Below, one piece after another: positions 8,201 through 16,441 of a DNA stretch of 64,000 nucleotides. This DNA comes from Iodobacter fluviatilis (lineage in GTDB: Bacteria > Pseudomonadota > Gammaproteobacteria > Burkholderiales > Chitinibacteraceae), in the NCBI RefSeq assembly GCF_900451195.1, contig NZ_UGHR01000006.1:186001-250000 (forward strand), written 5' to 3'. Both the position numbers and the translations under genes were made by a program. The notes under the pieces are model-generated. The model had not been told where the DNA came from, searched no databases, and saw only the letters and a program-made list of their open reading frames with translations. How positions within the stretch are numbered: position 1 is the stretch's first letter; each line of letters begins with the position of its first letter.

Positions 8201-9433
8201 ATGTTTGCGATTAACTACAAAGCGGTGGGTGCTACTTTGCTGATTTCCGGCACCATGCTGGGAGCAGGAATGCTGGCTTTGCCCCTAGTTTCCTCTGGAA
8301 TGGGCTATACCTACGCCAGTCTTGCGCTCGTTTGTATCTGGCTGCTGATGACCTATACCGCGCTGATGCTATTGGAAGTTTCGCTGGCTTTTCCGGCAGG
8401 CAGCGGTTTTGATGTAATGGCACAAAGTTTGTTTGGCAACAAAGGTTTGTGGATTATCAACGCCTCCTTGTTACTGCTTTTATATGCACTGTCTGGTGCT
8501 TATATCTCTGGTGCGGCTTCGTCTTATACCTCAAATATTAAACAGTATTTGGGAATAGACGTTCCTTCTGCCGTGGTTGCGGCAATCTTTACCCTGCTGA
8601 TCGGCTCTATTGTTTATATGAGCACGGGAGCCGTGGACCGCGTTAATCGCGTGTTGTTTAGTTTGAATGTTTTTATCTTCTTTGCAATGGCCATCACCAT
8701 TCAGCCCTATGTGAATCAGGGTAATTTAAATAGCACACAAGACTCCAGCCGCTATATCTATGCGGCATTTCCGGTGTTTATTACGGCATTTGGTTTTCAT
8801 GGCAGCATTCCCAGCATGGTGAAATATATTGGCCGCGATAAGCCACAAACGCTGCGCAATATTTTTATCCTTGGCGGCTTAATTCCGCTCCTGGTGTACG
8901 CGATTTGGGAATATTGCAGTCTCGGTCTTGTGCCCAGAATAGGGGAGAATAGCTTTTTGACCCTTGCAGAAAACCAGGGCTCGGTGGGAATGTTTCTTGA
9001 TTATATCCATGCCAGCACCAGCAATCATTGGATACCCAGTCTGATTAGCTTGTTTTCATCGATCGCATTATTTACCTCCTATTTATGTGTGTCCTTAGGA
9101 TTATTTGATTCGGTGGCAAGCAGCATAGGCTGGAAAGATTCTAAGCATGATCGCTTAATTACGGCGCTGGCTACTTATCTACCCCCCTTTGTATTTGCGT
9201 GGATATACCCGGAAGGTTTTGTTTTAGCCCTTGGGGCGGCGGCTATTTTCTTATCGATTCTGGCGATTTTATTTCCCGCTCTGGCGCTTTATAAATTACG
9301 CGCCCGGGACAGCTATCAGGCTGGCTGGCGCGTTCCATGCAATACCTGCTCGTTTTGTACCGTAACGATGATGGGCGCTTGCATTATCGTTTTCCAAATT
9401 ATGAAAATGCAGAATTTATTACCGATTTGCTAG
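8201..9433 (+). CDS. tyrP: Aromatic amino acid permease, TyrP/Mtr (HAAAP) family
   Basis: A hydroxy/aromatic amino acid permease of 410 residues with about 11 predicted membrane helices. The N-terminal GTMLGAGMLALPL is the family signature, and GFHGSIPSMVKYIG is typical of TyrP and Mtr. These carriers import tyrosine, tryptophan or phenylalanine with protons. The gene lies after the decarboxylase terminator and nine bases before tyrS, so it likely belongs with tyrS in a separate transcript. With the upstream antiporter it would give the cell both a proton-coupled importer and an exchanger for the same substrate. Tyrosine is favoured by context; other aromatics cannot be excluded. Confidence 0.85.
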   Translation: MFAINYKAVGATLLISGTMLGAGMLALPLVSSGMGYTYASLALVCIWLLMTYTALMLLEVSLAFPAGSGFDVMAQSLFGNKGLWIINASLLLLLYALSGAYISGAASSYTSNIKQYLGIDVPSAVVAAIFTLLIGSIVYMSTGAVDRVNRVLFSLNVFIFFAMAITIQPYVNQGNLNSTQDSSRYIYAAFPVFITAFGFHGSIPSMVKYIGRDKPQTLRNIFILGGLIPLLVYAIWEYCSLGLVPRIGENSFLTLAENQGSVGMFLDYIHASTSNHWIPSLISLFSSIALFTSYLCVSLGLFDSVASSIGWKDSKHDRLITALATYLPPFVFAWIYPEGFVLALGAAAIFLSILAILFPALALYKLRARDSYQAGWRVPCNTCSFCTVTMMGACIIVFQIMKMQNLLPIC

Positions 9434-9442
9434 GAGCACGTA

Positions 9443-10720
9443 ATGAAAGAAAAAAATTTAATCAGTCAGCTGCAAGAGCGCGGGCTGATTGCTCAAGTCA
9501 CCGACGCTGCGGCGCTGGATGCCATCCTCGCGCAGAAATCCGTTACGCTCTATTGTGGTTTTGATCCGACTGCAGACAGCTTGCATCTGGGCCATCTTGT
9601 CCCATTATTGGCTTTAAAGCGTTTTCAAATGGCAGGCCATCGCCCCTTGGCTTTGGTGGGCGGTGCCACCGGTATGATTGGCGATCCTAGCTTTAAAGCC
9701 ACTGAGCGCTCACTCAATACCCCTGATGTGGTTGCTGGCTGGGTAGATAAAATTCGCAAGCAAGTCTCTCCATTTCTGGATTTTGACTGTGGCGCTAATA
9801 GCGCAGCTATGGTGAACAATAACGACTGGTTTGCGGGCATGGACGTGCTGAGTTTCTTGCGCGATATCGGCAAGCATTTCTCAGTGAATGCCATGATTAA
9901 TAAAGAATCGGTCAAGCAAAGACTGAACCGCGATGAAGTGGGTATTTCGTTTACTGAGTTTGCCTACAGCCTGCTGCAAAGTTATGACTTTGCCGTATTA
10001 AATAAGAGCCATGATTGCCAGCTGCAATTGGGCGGCTCGGATCAATGGGGCAATATTACGGCAGGGGTCGATCTGACCCGCCGCATGAACCAGCAGCAGG
10101 TGTTTGGTATTACCATGCCGCTGATTACTAAATCTGACGGCACTAAGTTTGGTAAGAGCGAAGGCAATGCGATCTGGCTGGATCCAAGCAAATGCTCGCC
10201 TTATAAGTTTTACCAGTTCTGGCTAAGCACATCGGATGACGATGTTTACCGCTTTATGAAGTACTTTACCTTTATGACTTTGGCTGAAATCGATGCGATT
10301 GAAGCGGCAGACCGTGCCAGCGGCGCAGCGCCAAGTGCACAGCGTATCTTGGCTGATCATGCGACTGAATTAGTGCATGGCAAGGCTGCTTTGGAAGCCG
10401 CTAAACGCATCAGCCAGAATCTATTTGCAGAAGATCAAAGTGCACTGACCGAAAGTGATTTCCAGCAATTAGCGCTGGATGGCGTGCATCATATTGAGCT
10501 GGATTATACCGAAACGAGCCTTGTAGATGCGCTGGTTCAATCTGCATTAGCCAGCTCAAAAAGCCAGGCGCGTGGCTTTATTGAGAGTGATGCGGTGAGT
10601 ATAAATGGCCAGAAGGTCAGTGATCTTACTTACCATATGGGCACAGTGGATCACCGTTTCAGCCGATATACTCTGCTAAGACGCGGCAAAAGAAATCATT
10701 GCCTGATTATCTGGAAGTAA
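9443..10720 (+). CDS. tyrS: Tyrosyl-tRNA synthetase (E. coli TyrS type)
   Basis: Class I synthetase charging tRNA-Tyr. The catalytic HIGH-type motif is HLGH (residues 49-52) and the KMSKS-type loop is KFGKS, as in E. coli TyrS, whose whole sequence it follows closely ([32 protein letters not shown]). A C-terminal S4-like domain ends with [15 protein letters not shown]. At 425 residues it is complete. AGGAG lies just upstream of the ATG. A tyrosyl-tRNA synthetase beside a tyrosine decarboxylase and permeases recalls the enterococcal tdc loci, but tyrS-pdxY is also the normal E. coli order. Whether this is the only tyrS in the cell is unknown from the window. Confidence 0.96.
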   Translation: MKEKNLISQLQERGLIAQVTDAAALDAILAQKSVTLYCGFDPTADSLHLGHLVPLLALKRFQMAGHRPLALVGGATGMIGDPSFKATERSLNTPDVVAGWVDKIRKQVSPFLDFDCGANSAAMVNNNDWFAGMDVLSFLRDIGKHFSVNAMINKESVKQRLNRDEVGISFTEFAYSLLQSYDFAVLNKSHDCQLQLGGSDQWGNITAGVDLTRRMNQQQVFGITMPLITKSDGTKFGKSEGNAIWLDPSKCSPYKFYQFWLSTSDDDVYRFMKYFTFMTLAEIDAIEAADRASGAAPSAQRILADHATELVHGKAALEAAKRISQNLFAEDQSALTESDFQQLALDGVHHIELDYTETSLVDALVQSALASSKSQARGFIESDAVSINGQKVSDLTYHMGTVDHRFSRYTLLRRGKRNHCLIIWK

Positions 10721-10794
10721 TCGTTTTCAGAAGGTCCGTGCTGGGCAGAGGGTAATGCAGGTTTATTTCTGTGTTACTGCTGACTGGCCCATTA

Positions 10795-10834
10795 AATCAT
10801 CACTTTCACTGAGCTCGGAAGTGGTGATTTTTTT
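10795..10834 (+). terminator. Intrinsic terminator between tyrS and pdxY
   Basis: AATCATCACTT pairs with AAGTGGTGATT (one T.G pair) around a 12-13 base loop, and the right arm runs into a stretch of eight T. It predicts that pdxY is at least partly transcribed apart from tyrS. Confidence 0.75.
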
Positions 10835-10862
10835 ATGCAGCTATTTCACTATTGGATCTCAT

Positions 10863-11726
10863 ATGAATATTTTATCTATTCAATCACATGTGGTATTTGG
10901 CCATGCAGGAAATAGTGCTGCAGTGTTCCCTATGCAATGCATGGGTGCGAATGTCTGGCCATTGCATACCGTACAGTTTTCTAATCACACGCAATACGGG
11001 CATTGGGCAGGCATGGTGATGCCAGAGGCGCAAATCAGCGAGCTAACAGCAGGCATTGCCCAAACCGGGCAGCTGGCTCAATGTAATGCGTTGTTGTCTG
11101 GTTATATTGGCAGCGCGGCTCAGGGTGAGCATATTCTGGCTGCTTTGCAGATGCTCAGAGCCGCCAACCCTTTGGCGATCTATCACTGCGATCCCGTGAT
11201 GGGCCACCCGCTTAAAGGCTGCATTGTGGCGCCGGGTGTGGCGGAGTTCCTGATTGAAAAAGCGATACCAGAGGCAAATATTGTGTCGCCCAATCAGCTT
11301 GAGCTTGAAATGATCGTGGGCCGCTCATTAAGCAGCCTGTCTGAGATTGTAGTGGCTTGCCATGAGGTGCTGGCCAGAGGGCCGCAAACCATCCTGATTA
11401 AACATTTGCATTATCAGAGCAAGGATCCAGCCTGCTTTGAAATGCTGGCGCTTAGCAACGATGAGGCTTGGTTGATTCGCCGCCCAATTCTTGCTTTTGA
11501 TAAAGAGCCGGTCGGGGTAGGGGATATGACTTCGGCGCTGTTTTTAGCCAGCTTGCTGACAGGCAAGTCTATATCTGCTGCGCTGGAGCACACCACTGCA
11601 GCGGTGTACGGCGTGCTGCTGGAAACCGCCAGCCAGTCGCGTTATGAGCTGGCCGTGGTTGACGCAAGACAGGAATACACAAAGCCAAGCCATGCTCTGC
11701 AGGCTATCAGGCTCTGGCCTGAGTAA
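10863..11726 (+). CDS. pdxY: Pyridoxal kinase PdxY
   Basis: Ribokinase-fold enzyme of 287 residues that phosphorylates pyridoxal with ATP to give PLP in the salvage pathway. E. coli PdxY features are obvious: NILSIQSHVVFGHAGNSAA at the start, VQFSNHTQYGHW, LSGYIGSAAQGEHIL, CDPVMGHP, and the catalytic GVGDMTSA with Asp221. I use the ATG at 10863 because the PdxY homology begins there; the frame is open upstream to 10755. It lies after tyrS, as in E. coli, and would supply cofactor to the decarboxylase of this locus. A terminator-like hairpin separates it from tyrS. Confidence 0.94.
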   Translation: MNILSIQSHVVFGHAGNSAAVFPMQCMGANVWPLHTVQFSNHTQYGHWAGMVMPEAQISELTAGIAQTGQLAQCNALLSGYIGSAAQGEHILAALQMLRAANPLAIYHCDPVMGHPLKGCIVAPGVAEFLIEKAIPEANIVSPNQLELEMIVGRSLSSLSEIVVACHEVLARGPQTILIKHLHYQSKDPACFEMLALSNDEAWLIRRPILAFDKEPVGVGDMTSALFLASLLTGKSISAALEHTTAAVYGVLLETASQSRYELAVVDARQEYTKPSHALQAIRLWPE

Positions 11727-11737
11727 TCTATCTTGAG

Positions 11738-11766
11738 CAGAAGCTTCTTGTGGCGGGAAGCTTCTG
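11738..11766. terminator. Hairpin between pdxY and the lipoprotein gene
   Basis: CAGAAGCTTC and GAAGCTTCTG form a perfect 10-bp stem (11738-11747 with 11757-11766) in the gap between two converging genes. There is no T-run, so it is probably a weak or factor-assisted bidirectional terminator. Confidence 0.55.
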
Positions 11767-11776
11767 GCACTGATGT

Positions 11777-12142
11777 TTAGTTGAACGAGTTAATTTTTCT
11801 AAGCATGACTAAAGCGTTTTCTTCTTCCTTGCCGCCCGCTGCAATGCAGTTCTCCAGCCCACCATTTTCCTGCCAGTGATTGCTGCCGTCTTCCGTGTAA
11901 AACGACACATATTTGCACTCGTCTATTACATCGTTAAATCCATTCATTGCGGTGTATTTAACTTTAACGATAAACGCGGTTTGTTTGCCCCTCAGCTTAC
12001 CTTGCCAGATGACGTCACCTGTTTTGAGTGTGAAGCTTTCAGGTTTTTTGAGTGTCTGTTTAATGATGGCGCTGGCGTCATCTACTTCAGATGAGCCACA
12101 GGCAGACAAAAATAAAGCCAGGCATAAAGCAATCTTTCTCAT
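11777..12142 (-). CDS. Small putative lipoprotein, function unknown
   Basis: A 121-residue protein with a short charged N-terminus (MRKIA), a hydrophobic core and the lipobox LSAC (Cys15), so it should be lipidated and anchored in a membrane, facing the periplasm. The rest is soluble, with a Lys-rich segment (KQTLKKPESF), a WQGKLRGKQ strand, and two further cysteines in ECKYVSF and LENCIAA that could form a disulfide. I do not recognise the family. It lies 46 bases downstream of the GntR gene on the same strand, so co-transcription is possible. Secretion by lipobox is the only functional inference. Confidence 0.7.
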   Translation of the reverse strand: MRKIALCLALFLSACGSSEVDDASAIIKQTLKKPESFTLKTGDVIWQGKLRGKQTAFIVKVKYTAMNGFNDVIDECKYVSFYTEDGSNHWQENGGLENCIAAGGKEEENALVMLRKINSFN

Positions 12143-12188
12143 TTCTAATCTTTATATTCGTGTAGACAAATAGCGTGTGTGCTAAAGC

Positions 12189-12890
12189 TTAAACGCTGGA
12201 TGGGCTGTGTTTAACGCGCTCCGAAAACTTTTCCGGGCTTAAAGTCTCTGCTAAATCAATCACGTGCTGGTAGTGTGCTTCAATCAGGACCAATGCTTTT
12301 TGCAAGTCTCTGGCAAGCACGGCATCCATGATTGCTTTGTGCTCGCCGTGATCGTGATAGCGCGTGACCTCGTCTAATTCAACATTGAGCCAGATATGGC
12401 GATAGCGTTCCAGCTGGTTATAAATATTTTCTAAAGTGGAAAGCATCATCGGCGAGTTGCACGCTTTGATGAGGGCCATATGAAAATCCATATGGCGCTC
12501 GCCCCATTCTTCGTAATCGACGCCAGGCTGATCTAACTGAATACGCTCCATGCGGTGGAAGGCTGTAATAATGCTCAGCTCCCATTCTTCACTGCCCCGC
12601 TGCATGGCTTTTTCCAGAGCAAGGCCTGCGATAGCCCGCCGGGTAGCCAGAATATCGCGTAACTCATTCAGAGATACGGGCGCAACCCTAAACCCTTTTT
12701 GTGGCTCCATTACCACAAAATGCTGCCAGACCAATTGTACTAAAGCTTCACGAATAGGTGTGCCGCCTACCTGATAATGCTGCTTTAATTCATTCATTTG
12801 CAGCTTTTCACCGGGTAAAAAAGTACCCAGTAAAATATCACGGCGTATGGCCTTAACCATCTGATCTGAAAGGGTTGTACTGTTTGACAT
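12189..12890 (-). CDS. GntR-family transcriptional regulator with FCD domain
   Basis: A 233-residue DNA-binding regulator. The N-terminal winged helix carries the GntR signature (IRRDILLGTFLPGEKL, then VGGTPIREALVQL); the C-terminal FCD domain is all-helical, with acidic and His residues (MDFHMALIKAC, HDHGEHKAI) positioned as in the metal- or ligand-binding FadR subfamily. The overall look is close to E. coli CsiR. FCD regulators usually sense carboxylic or amino acids and repress nearby catabolic genes. No obvious target is adjacent; the pdxY-tyrS-decarboxylase locus lies 1.2 kb away and the tRNA-Phe genes lie upstream. Its ligand and targets are unknown. Confidence 0.88.
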   Translation of the reverse strand: MSNSTTLSDQMVKAIRRDILLGTFLPGEKLQMNELKQHYQVGGTPIREALVQLVWQHFVVMEPQKGFRVAPVSLNELRDILATRRAIAGLALEKAMQRGSEEWELSIITAFHRMERIQLDQPGVDYEEWGERHMDFHMALIKACNSPMMLSTLENIYNQLERYRHIWLNVELDEVTRYHDHGEHKAIMDAVLARDLQKALVLIEAHYQHVIDLAETLSPEKFSERVKHSPSSV

Positions 12891-13030
12891 GGGGATTTAT
12901 GACTTCGCTCTTTGCATTAAGACAGCGCAATGACAGCCATTGCAAGCAGCGAACATGATAGCGTAATCACGGGGCCTGCCACAGGCAATAACCACAAATA
13001 AAAGAGGGGAACTATTTAAAAGCGGAAATG

Positions 13031-13068
13031 AAAAACGGCCCCAATTTTCATTGGAGCCGTTCTTTTTA
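13031..13068 (-). terminator. Terminator of the tRNA-Phe genes
   Basis: Read on the minus strand, ACGGCTCCAAT pairs with ATTGGGGCCGT around a GAAA loop (one internal mismatch) and is followed by five T. It lies just past the CCA end of the second tRNA-Phe. Confidence 0.75.
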
Positions 13069-13071
13069 AAC

Positions 13072-13147
13072 TGGTGGCCCGTCTCGGAATCGAACCAAGG
13101 ACACGCGGATTTTCAATCCGCTGCTCTACCAACTGAGCTAACGGGCC
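13072..13147 (-). tRNA. tRNA-Phe (GAA), copy 1
   Basis: A 76-base cloverleaf on the minus strand with anticodon GAA in GGATTGAAAATCC, T-loop GGTTCGATTCC and an encoded CCA. The acceptor stem is GGCCCGT/ACGGGCC. It is the promoter-distal copy of a tandem pair; the other copy lies 54 bases upstream. Confidence 0.97.
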
Positions 13148-13201
13148 GCATAAAGCGGTTTTAAAGCCAACCAGACGATAAAATCTGATCTTAAAAAAAC
13201 T

Positions 13202-13277
13202 TGGTGGCCTGTCTCGGAATCGAACCAAGGACACGCGGATTTTCAATCCGCTGCTCTACCAACTGAGCTAACAGGCC
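13202..13277 (-). tRNA. tRNA-Phe (GAA), copy 2
   Basis: Same 76-base tRNA with anticodon GAA and encoded CCA. It differs from copy 1 only in the acceptor stem, where both sides change together (GGCCTGT/ACAGGCC), so pairing is kept. It is promoter-proximal and probably co-transcribed with copy 1. Confidence 0.97.
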
Positions 13278-13671
13278 GCTGAGAGGTCGCTATTAAAGCC
13301 CATTTGTAATGAGTCGTCAACCTTTATTATGAATAATATTCGAAAATAGCTTAATTTTTATATTTCGCTATATAAGATTAGTTTACTTGAAATAGGGGTG
13401 TTTTTAGCGTGCATTTGGCGCGCGCGCCTAGCAGTGTGCTCGAGATGTTGGGTGGGGAGGCTATTGCACAGAATTAAAAGTCAGGATTTTTGGTTTTTAA
13501 CATCAATGTGACCATGTTTCTGCTTTGTTTGACGTATGAGTTATCCATTTTATAAAAAATCAAAATAAAAAACGGTCATTCTGAAATTGCTTAATCTATG
13601 TTTTTAAAAGAAATTAGTCTTTTTACATAAAAAAATTAGCGATAAATTTTGAAAATTTTCTACTGCTGGGC
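13278..13671. other. AT-rich gene-free spacer
   Basis: Nearly 400 bases of AT-rich DNA between the minus-strand tRNA-Phe pair and the plus-strand tRNA-tufA operon. It must contain the divergent tRNA-Phe promoter and upstream elements of the tufA promoter. A GC-rich interruption (GGCGCGCGCGCC near 13418-13429) stands out. No ORF, repeat array or RNA gene is recognisable. Confidence 0.6.
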
Positions 13672-13700
13672 TTGACGCAAGGAAGAACCTTGCCTAGAAT
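13672..13700 (+). promoter_or_regulatory. Sigma-70 promoter of the tRNA-tufA operon
   Basis: TTGACG (13672-13677) and TAGAAT (13695-13700) are spaced by exactly 17 bases, 15 bases before tRNA-Tyr. The bases after the -10 are GCGC, a GC-rich discriminator typical of stringently controlled stable-RNA promoters. An AT-rich upstream stretch could serve as an UP element. Confidence 0.85.
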
Positions 13701-13714
13701 GCGCTTCTCTTGTC

Positions 13715-13800
13715 GGGGGGGTTACCCCAGCGGTCAACGGGTCCGGACTGTAAATCCGGCGGCTTAGCCTTCGAAGGTTCGAATCCTTCCCCCCCCACCA
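13715..13800 (+). tRNA. tRNA-Tyr (GTA)
   Basis: An 86-base class II tRNA with a long variable arm, anticodon GTA in GGACTGTAAATCC, an acceptor stem of seven G paired with seven C, T-loop GGTTCGAATCC and encoded CCA. First gene of the tRNA-tufA transcript, as in the E. coli tyrU-glyT-thrT-tufB locus. Confidence 0.96.
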
Positions 13801-13859
13801 GAATAATGTATGCGTAGTGAAGAATCTGCGTAGAGGTTGTAAGGTTGGATTAAAATAAT

Positions 13860-13933
13860 GCGGGTGTAGCTCAATGGTAGAGCAGAAGCCTTCCAAGCTT
13901 ACGACGAGGGTTCGATTCCCTTCACCCGCTCCA
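13860..13933 (+). tRNA. tRNA-Gly (TCC)
   Basis: A 74-base cloverleaf: acceptor GCGGGTG/CACCCGC, anticodon TCC in CCTTCCAAG, T-loop GGTTCGATTCC and encoded CCA. It lies 59 bases after tRNA-Tyr and 14 bases before tRNA-Thr in the same transcript. Confidence 0.97.
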
Positions 13934-13947
13934 AAAAAGATTAGTGT

Positions 13948-14022
<75 letters not shown>

Positions 14023-14063
14023 ATCGCTTGGTATATTTTCAAGTTCTCGAGATAGGAAATATC

Positions 14064-15254
14064 ATGGCAAAAGAAAAATTTACGCGCACGAAGCCACACG
14101 TAAACGTTGGTACAATTGGTCACGTTGACCATGGTAAAACCACTTTGACTGCGGCTATTTCGACTATCTTGTCGAAAAAATTCGGCGGCGAAGCGAAAGA
14201 TTATTCGCAAATTGATAGTGCGCCTGAAGAAAAGGCTCGTGGTATTACGATTAATACCTCGCACGTTGAGTACGAAACAGAAACTCGTCACTACGCACAC
14301 GTAGATTGCCCGGGTCACGCAGATTACATTAAGAACATGATTACCGGTGCTGCGCAGATGGATGGCGCGATCTTGGTTTGTTCGGCTGCTGATGGTCCTA
14401 TGCCGCAAACACGTGAGCACATCTTGTTGGCTCGTCAGGTTGGTGTTCCATACATCGTTGTTTACCTGAATAAGGCTGACTTGGTTGACGATGCAGAATT
14501 GCTTGAATTAGTAGACATGGAGGTTCGTGAGCTGCTAAGTAAATATGATTTCCCAGGTGATGATACGCCGATTGTTGTTGGTTCTGCTCGTTTGGCGCTG
14601 GAAGGCGACCAATCAGAACACGGCGAGCCATCTATCTACCGTCTTGCTGAAGCACTTGATTCGTACATTCCATTGCCAGAGCGTGCTGTAGATGGCGCGT
14701 TCCTGATGCCAGTTGAAGATGTTTTCTCGATCTCTGGTCGCGGTACTGTGGTAACTGGTCGCGTAGAGCGCGGTGTAGTTAAAGTTGGTGAAGAAATCGA
14801 AATCGTTGGTATCACTACAACTGTTAAGACAACATGTACTGGTGTTGAAATGTTCCGTAAGCTGCTGGACCAAGGTCAAGCTGGCGATAATATCGGTGCG
14901 TTGCTGCGTGGTACTAAGCGTGAAGATGTTCAGCGTGGTCAAGTTCTGGCAAAACCAGGTTCGATCACTCCGCACACTAAGTTCGAAGGTTCTGTTTACG
15001 TTCTGTCGAAAGATGAAGGTGGTCGTCACACTCCATTCTTTAACGGCTACCGTCCACAGTTCTTCTTCCGCACGACTGACGTAACAGGTTCGGTTGATTT
15101 GCCTGCAGGTACCGAAATGGTGATGCCAGGTGATAACGTTGAAGTTACCGTTAGTCTGATTGCTCCGGTTGCGATGGAGCAGGGTCTGCGCTTCGCGATT
15201 CGCGAAGGTGGCCGTACTGTTGGTGCTGGTGTTGTTGCAAAAGTTATTGAATAA
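14064..15254 (+). CDS. tufA: Elongation factor Tu, copy A
   Basis: EF-Tu GTPase of 396 residues that delivers aminoacyl-tRNA to the ribosome. G1 loop GHVDHGKT, G3 DCPGHADY and G4 NKAD are intact, followed by the two beta-barrel domains. The start is the ATG of [12 protein letters not shown]; the frame runs upstream into tRNA-Thr only by chance. It differs from the second copy at about seven residues (for example Val/Ile in VPYIVVYL, Ala/Glu in DLPAGTEM, C-terminus AKVIE against SKVLV). It is the last gene of a tRNA-Tyr-Gly-Thr-tuf operon. Confidence 0.99.
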   Translation: MAKEKFTRTKPHVNVGTIGHVDHGKTTLTAAISTILSKKFGGEAKDYSQIDSAPEEKARGITINTSHVEYETETRHYAHVDCPGHADYIKNMITGAAQMDGAILVCSAADGPMPQTREHILLARQVGVPYIVVYLNKADLVDDAELLELVDMEVRELLSKYDFPGDDTPIVVGSARLALEGDQSEHGEPSIYRLAEALDSYIPLPERAVDGAFLMPVEDVFSISGRGTVVTGRVERGVVKVGEEIEIVGITTTVKTTCTGVEMFRKLLDQGQAGDNIGALLRGTKREDVQRGQVLAKPGSITPHTKFEGSVYVLSKDEGGRHTPFFNGYRPQFFFRTTDVTGSVDLPAGTEMVMPGDNVEVTVSLIAPVAMEQGLRFAIREGGRTVGAGVVAKVIE

Positions 15255-15259
15255 ATAGG

Positions 15260-15288
15260 TTTACAAAAGAGGGTTGAATTGTTATAGT
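15260..15288 (+). promoter_or_regulatory. Promoter of the tRNA-Trp-secE-nusG unit
   Basis: TTTACA (15260-15265) and TATAGT (15283-15288) have a 17-base spacer and lie 13 bases before tRNA-Trp, just after the tufA stop. Confidence 0.7.
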
Positions 15289-15301
15289 TCTGCCCTCCCG
15301 T

Positions 15302-15377
15302 AGGTGAGTAGCTCAATTGGTAGAGCACCGGTCTCCAAAACCGGGGGTTGGGGGTTCGACACCCTCCTCGCCTGCCA
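15302..15377 (+). tRNA. tRNA-Trp (CCA)
   Basis: A 76-base cloverleaf: acceptor AGGTGAG/CTCGCCT (one T.G pair), anticodon CCA in GTCTCCAAAAC, T-loop GGTTCGACACC and encoded CCA. It sits between tufA and secE, a common betaproteobacterial order. Confidence 0.97.
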
Positions 15378-15390
15378 CGGTTTAGACATC

Positions 15391-15424
15391 AGAGCCGTTT
15401 CCATAGGGAACGGCTCTGTTTTAT
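15391..15424 (+). terminator. Hairpin between tRNA-Trp and secE
   Basis: AGAGCCGTT pairs with AACGGCTCT, extended by two more pairs around a mismatch, and is followed by GTTTTA. It may be a partial terminator that lowers secE-nusG expression relative to the tRNA, or a processing signal. Confidence 0.65.
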
Positions 15425-15445
15425 CCAAGTTTCCGAATCGGACAA

Positions 15446-15799
15446 ATGGTTAGCATCGACAAAATCAAGATCGCAGCATCATTGCTGTTGGTTGCATTGG
15501 GCGTTACTGGGTTTTACCTGGTTCCGGCTGATCAAGGAATTGTTCGCTCATTGCCTGTAGTGCTTAGTTTGGCGCTTGCAGGCTTTGTGCTATGGTTTTC
15601 GAATCCTGGTCGTGCGTTTGTAGATTACGCGCGTGACTCGATTAAAGAAGCGCAGAAGGTTGTGTTTCCTACTCGAAAAGAAACCTGGCAGATGACGGGC
15701 GTTGTGTTCCTGTTCGTTGGGGTGTTGTCCCTCTTTATGTGGGGCGTTGACTCCGGTCTGACATGGGTGTTCTATGATCTGATCTTAGGTCGTGGCTAA
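15446..15799 (+). CDS. secE: Preprotein translocase subunit SecE
   Basis: Inner-membrane subunit that clamps SecY in the protein translocation channel. At 117 residues it is the long proteobacterial form: two N-terminal helices (roughly 8-25 and 34-51), the amphipathic segment with the conserved KEAQKVVFPTRKETWQM, then a C-terminal helix. The ATG follows GGAC weakly. nusG starts 26 bases downstream, the near-universal bacterial order, and the pair shares the tRNA-Trp transcript. Confidence 0.96.
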   Translation: MVSIDKIKIAASLLLVALGVTGFYLVPADQGIVRSLPVVLSLALAGFVLWFSNPGRAFVDYARDSIKEAQKVVFPTRKETWQMTGVVFLFVGVLSLFMWGVDSGLTWVFYDLILGRG

Positions 15800-15825
15800 A
15801 GTAAACAGGAATGCGGAGTATCTGA

Positions 15826-16359
15826 ATGTCTATGCGTTGGTATGTGGTACACGCCTATTCCGGCTTTGAAAAAAGTGTGCAAAAGGCGCTGATTGAGCGG
15901 ATTGAACGTGCTGATATGCAGCATTTGTTTGGTCAGATCTTAGTGCCTGTTGAAGAAGTGATGGAAGTGAAGGCCGGCACTCGTAAGCTGACCGAGCGGA
16001 AACTCTTCCCGGGTTATGTATTTGTTGAAATGGAAATGGGTGATGAAACTTGGCACTTAGTTAAGAGTACAGCTAAGGTGAGTGGTTTCATTGGTGGTGT
16101 GGGTAATCGTCCTACACCTTTGCCTGAGCGTGAAGTTAAATCTATGCTGCAACAGGTTCAAGAAGGGGTTGAAAAACCTCGTCCGAAAATCTTGTTTGAG
16201 GTGGGTGAAGAGCTTCGTGTTACAGAAGGCCCGTTTGCTGATTTCAATGCAACTGTTGTTGATGTTGATTACGACAAAAGCCGGATTAAAGTGTCTGTGC
16301 TTATTTTTGGTCGCGCAACACCAGTTGAAGTCGATTTTGCACAGGTCGAAAAAACCTGA
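15826..16359 (+). CDS. nusG: Transcription termination/antitermination factor NusG
   Basis: NusG binds RNA polymerase clamp helices through its N-terminal NGN domain and links to Rho or ribosomal S10 through the C-terminal KOW domain. Residues 1-120 form the NGN domain ([35 protein letters not shown]), and residues 125-177 the KOW domain ([19 protein letters not shown]). Length 177 is normal. It follows secE and precedes the rplK operon. Confidence 0.98.
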   Translation: MSMRWYVVHAYSGFEKSVQKALIERIERADMQHLFGQILVPVEEVMEVKAGTRKLTERKLFPGYVFVEMEMGDETWHLVKSTAKVSGFIGGVGNRPTPLPEREVKSMLQQVQEGVEKPRPKILFEVGEELRVTEGPFADFNATVVDVDYDKSRIKVSVLIFGRATPVEVDFAQVEKT

Positions 16360-16371
16360 TCTGTGTAGTGT

Positions 16372-16419
16372 AATGCCCTAGGGCATTTTGGTAGGGGAGC
16401 GAGTGTTTTGCTCGCGTTT
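16372..16419 (+). promoter_or_regulatory. rplK leader hairpins
   Basis: The 82-base nusG-rplK spacer holds a 16-base palindrome (AATGCC..GGCATT, 16372-16387) and a second hairpin GCGAG-TGTTTTG-CTCGC (16399-16415) followed by GTTT. In E. coli, L1 represses its operon by binding here; these may be the equivalent site or a weak terminator after nusG. Confidence 0.45.
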
Positions 16420-16441
16420 GACCCGAATTTAGGAGTTTTAA

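Noticed and set aside
8117-9442. T-box or tyrosine-responsive leader upstream of tyrP-tyrS
   Set aside because: No T-box-type conserved core or specifier hairpin was found in 8117-8200 or in the nine-base tyrP-tyrS gap.
9443-11726. tyrS-pdxY adjacency as proof of recruitment to the decarboxylase locus
   Set aside because: The same order occurs in E. coli without a decarboxylase, so adjacency alone is not evidence for a dedicated role.
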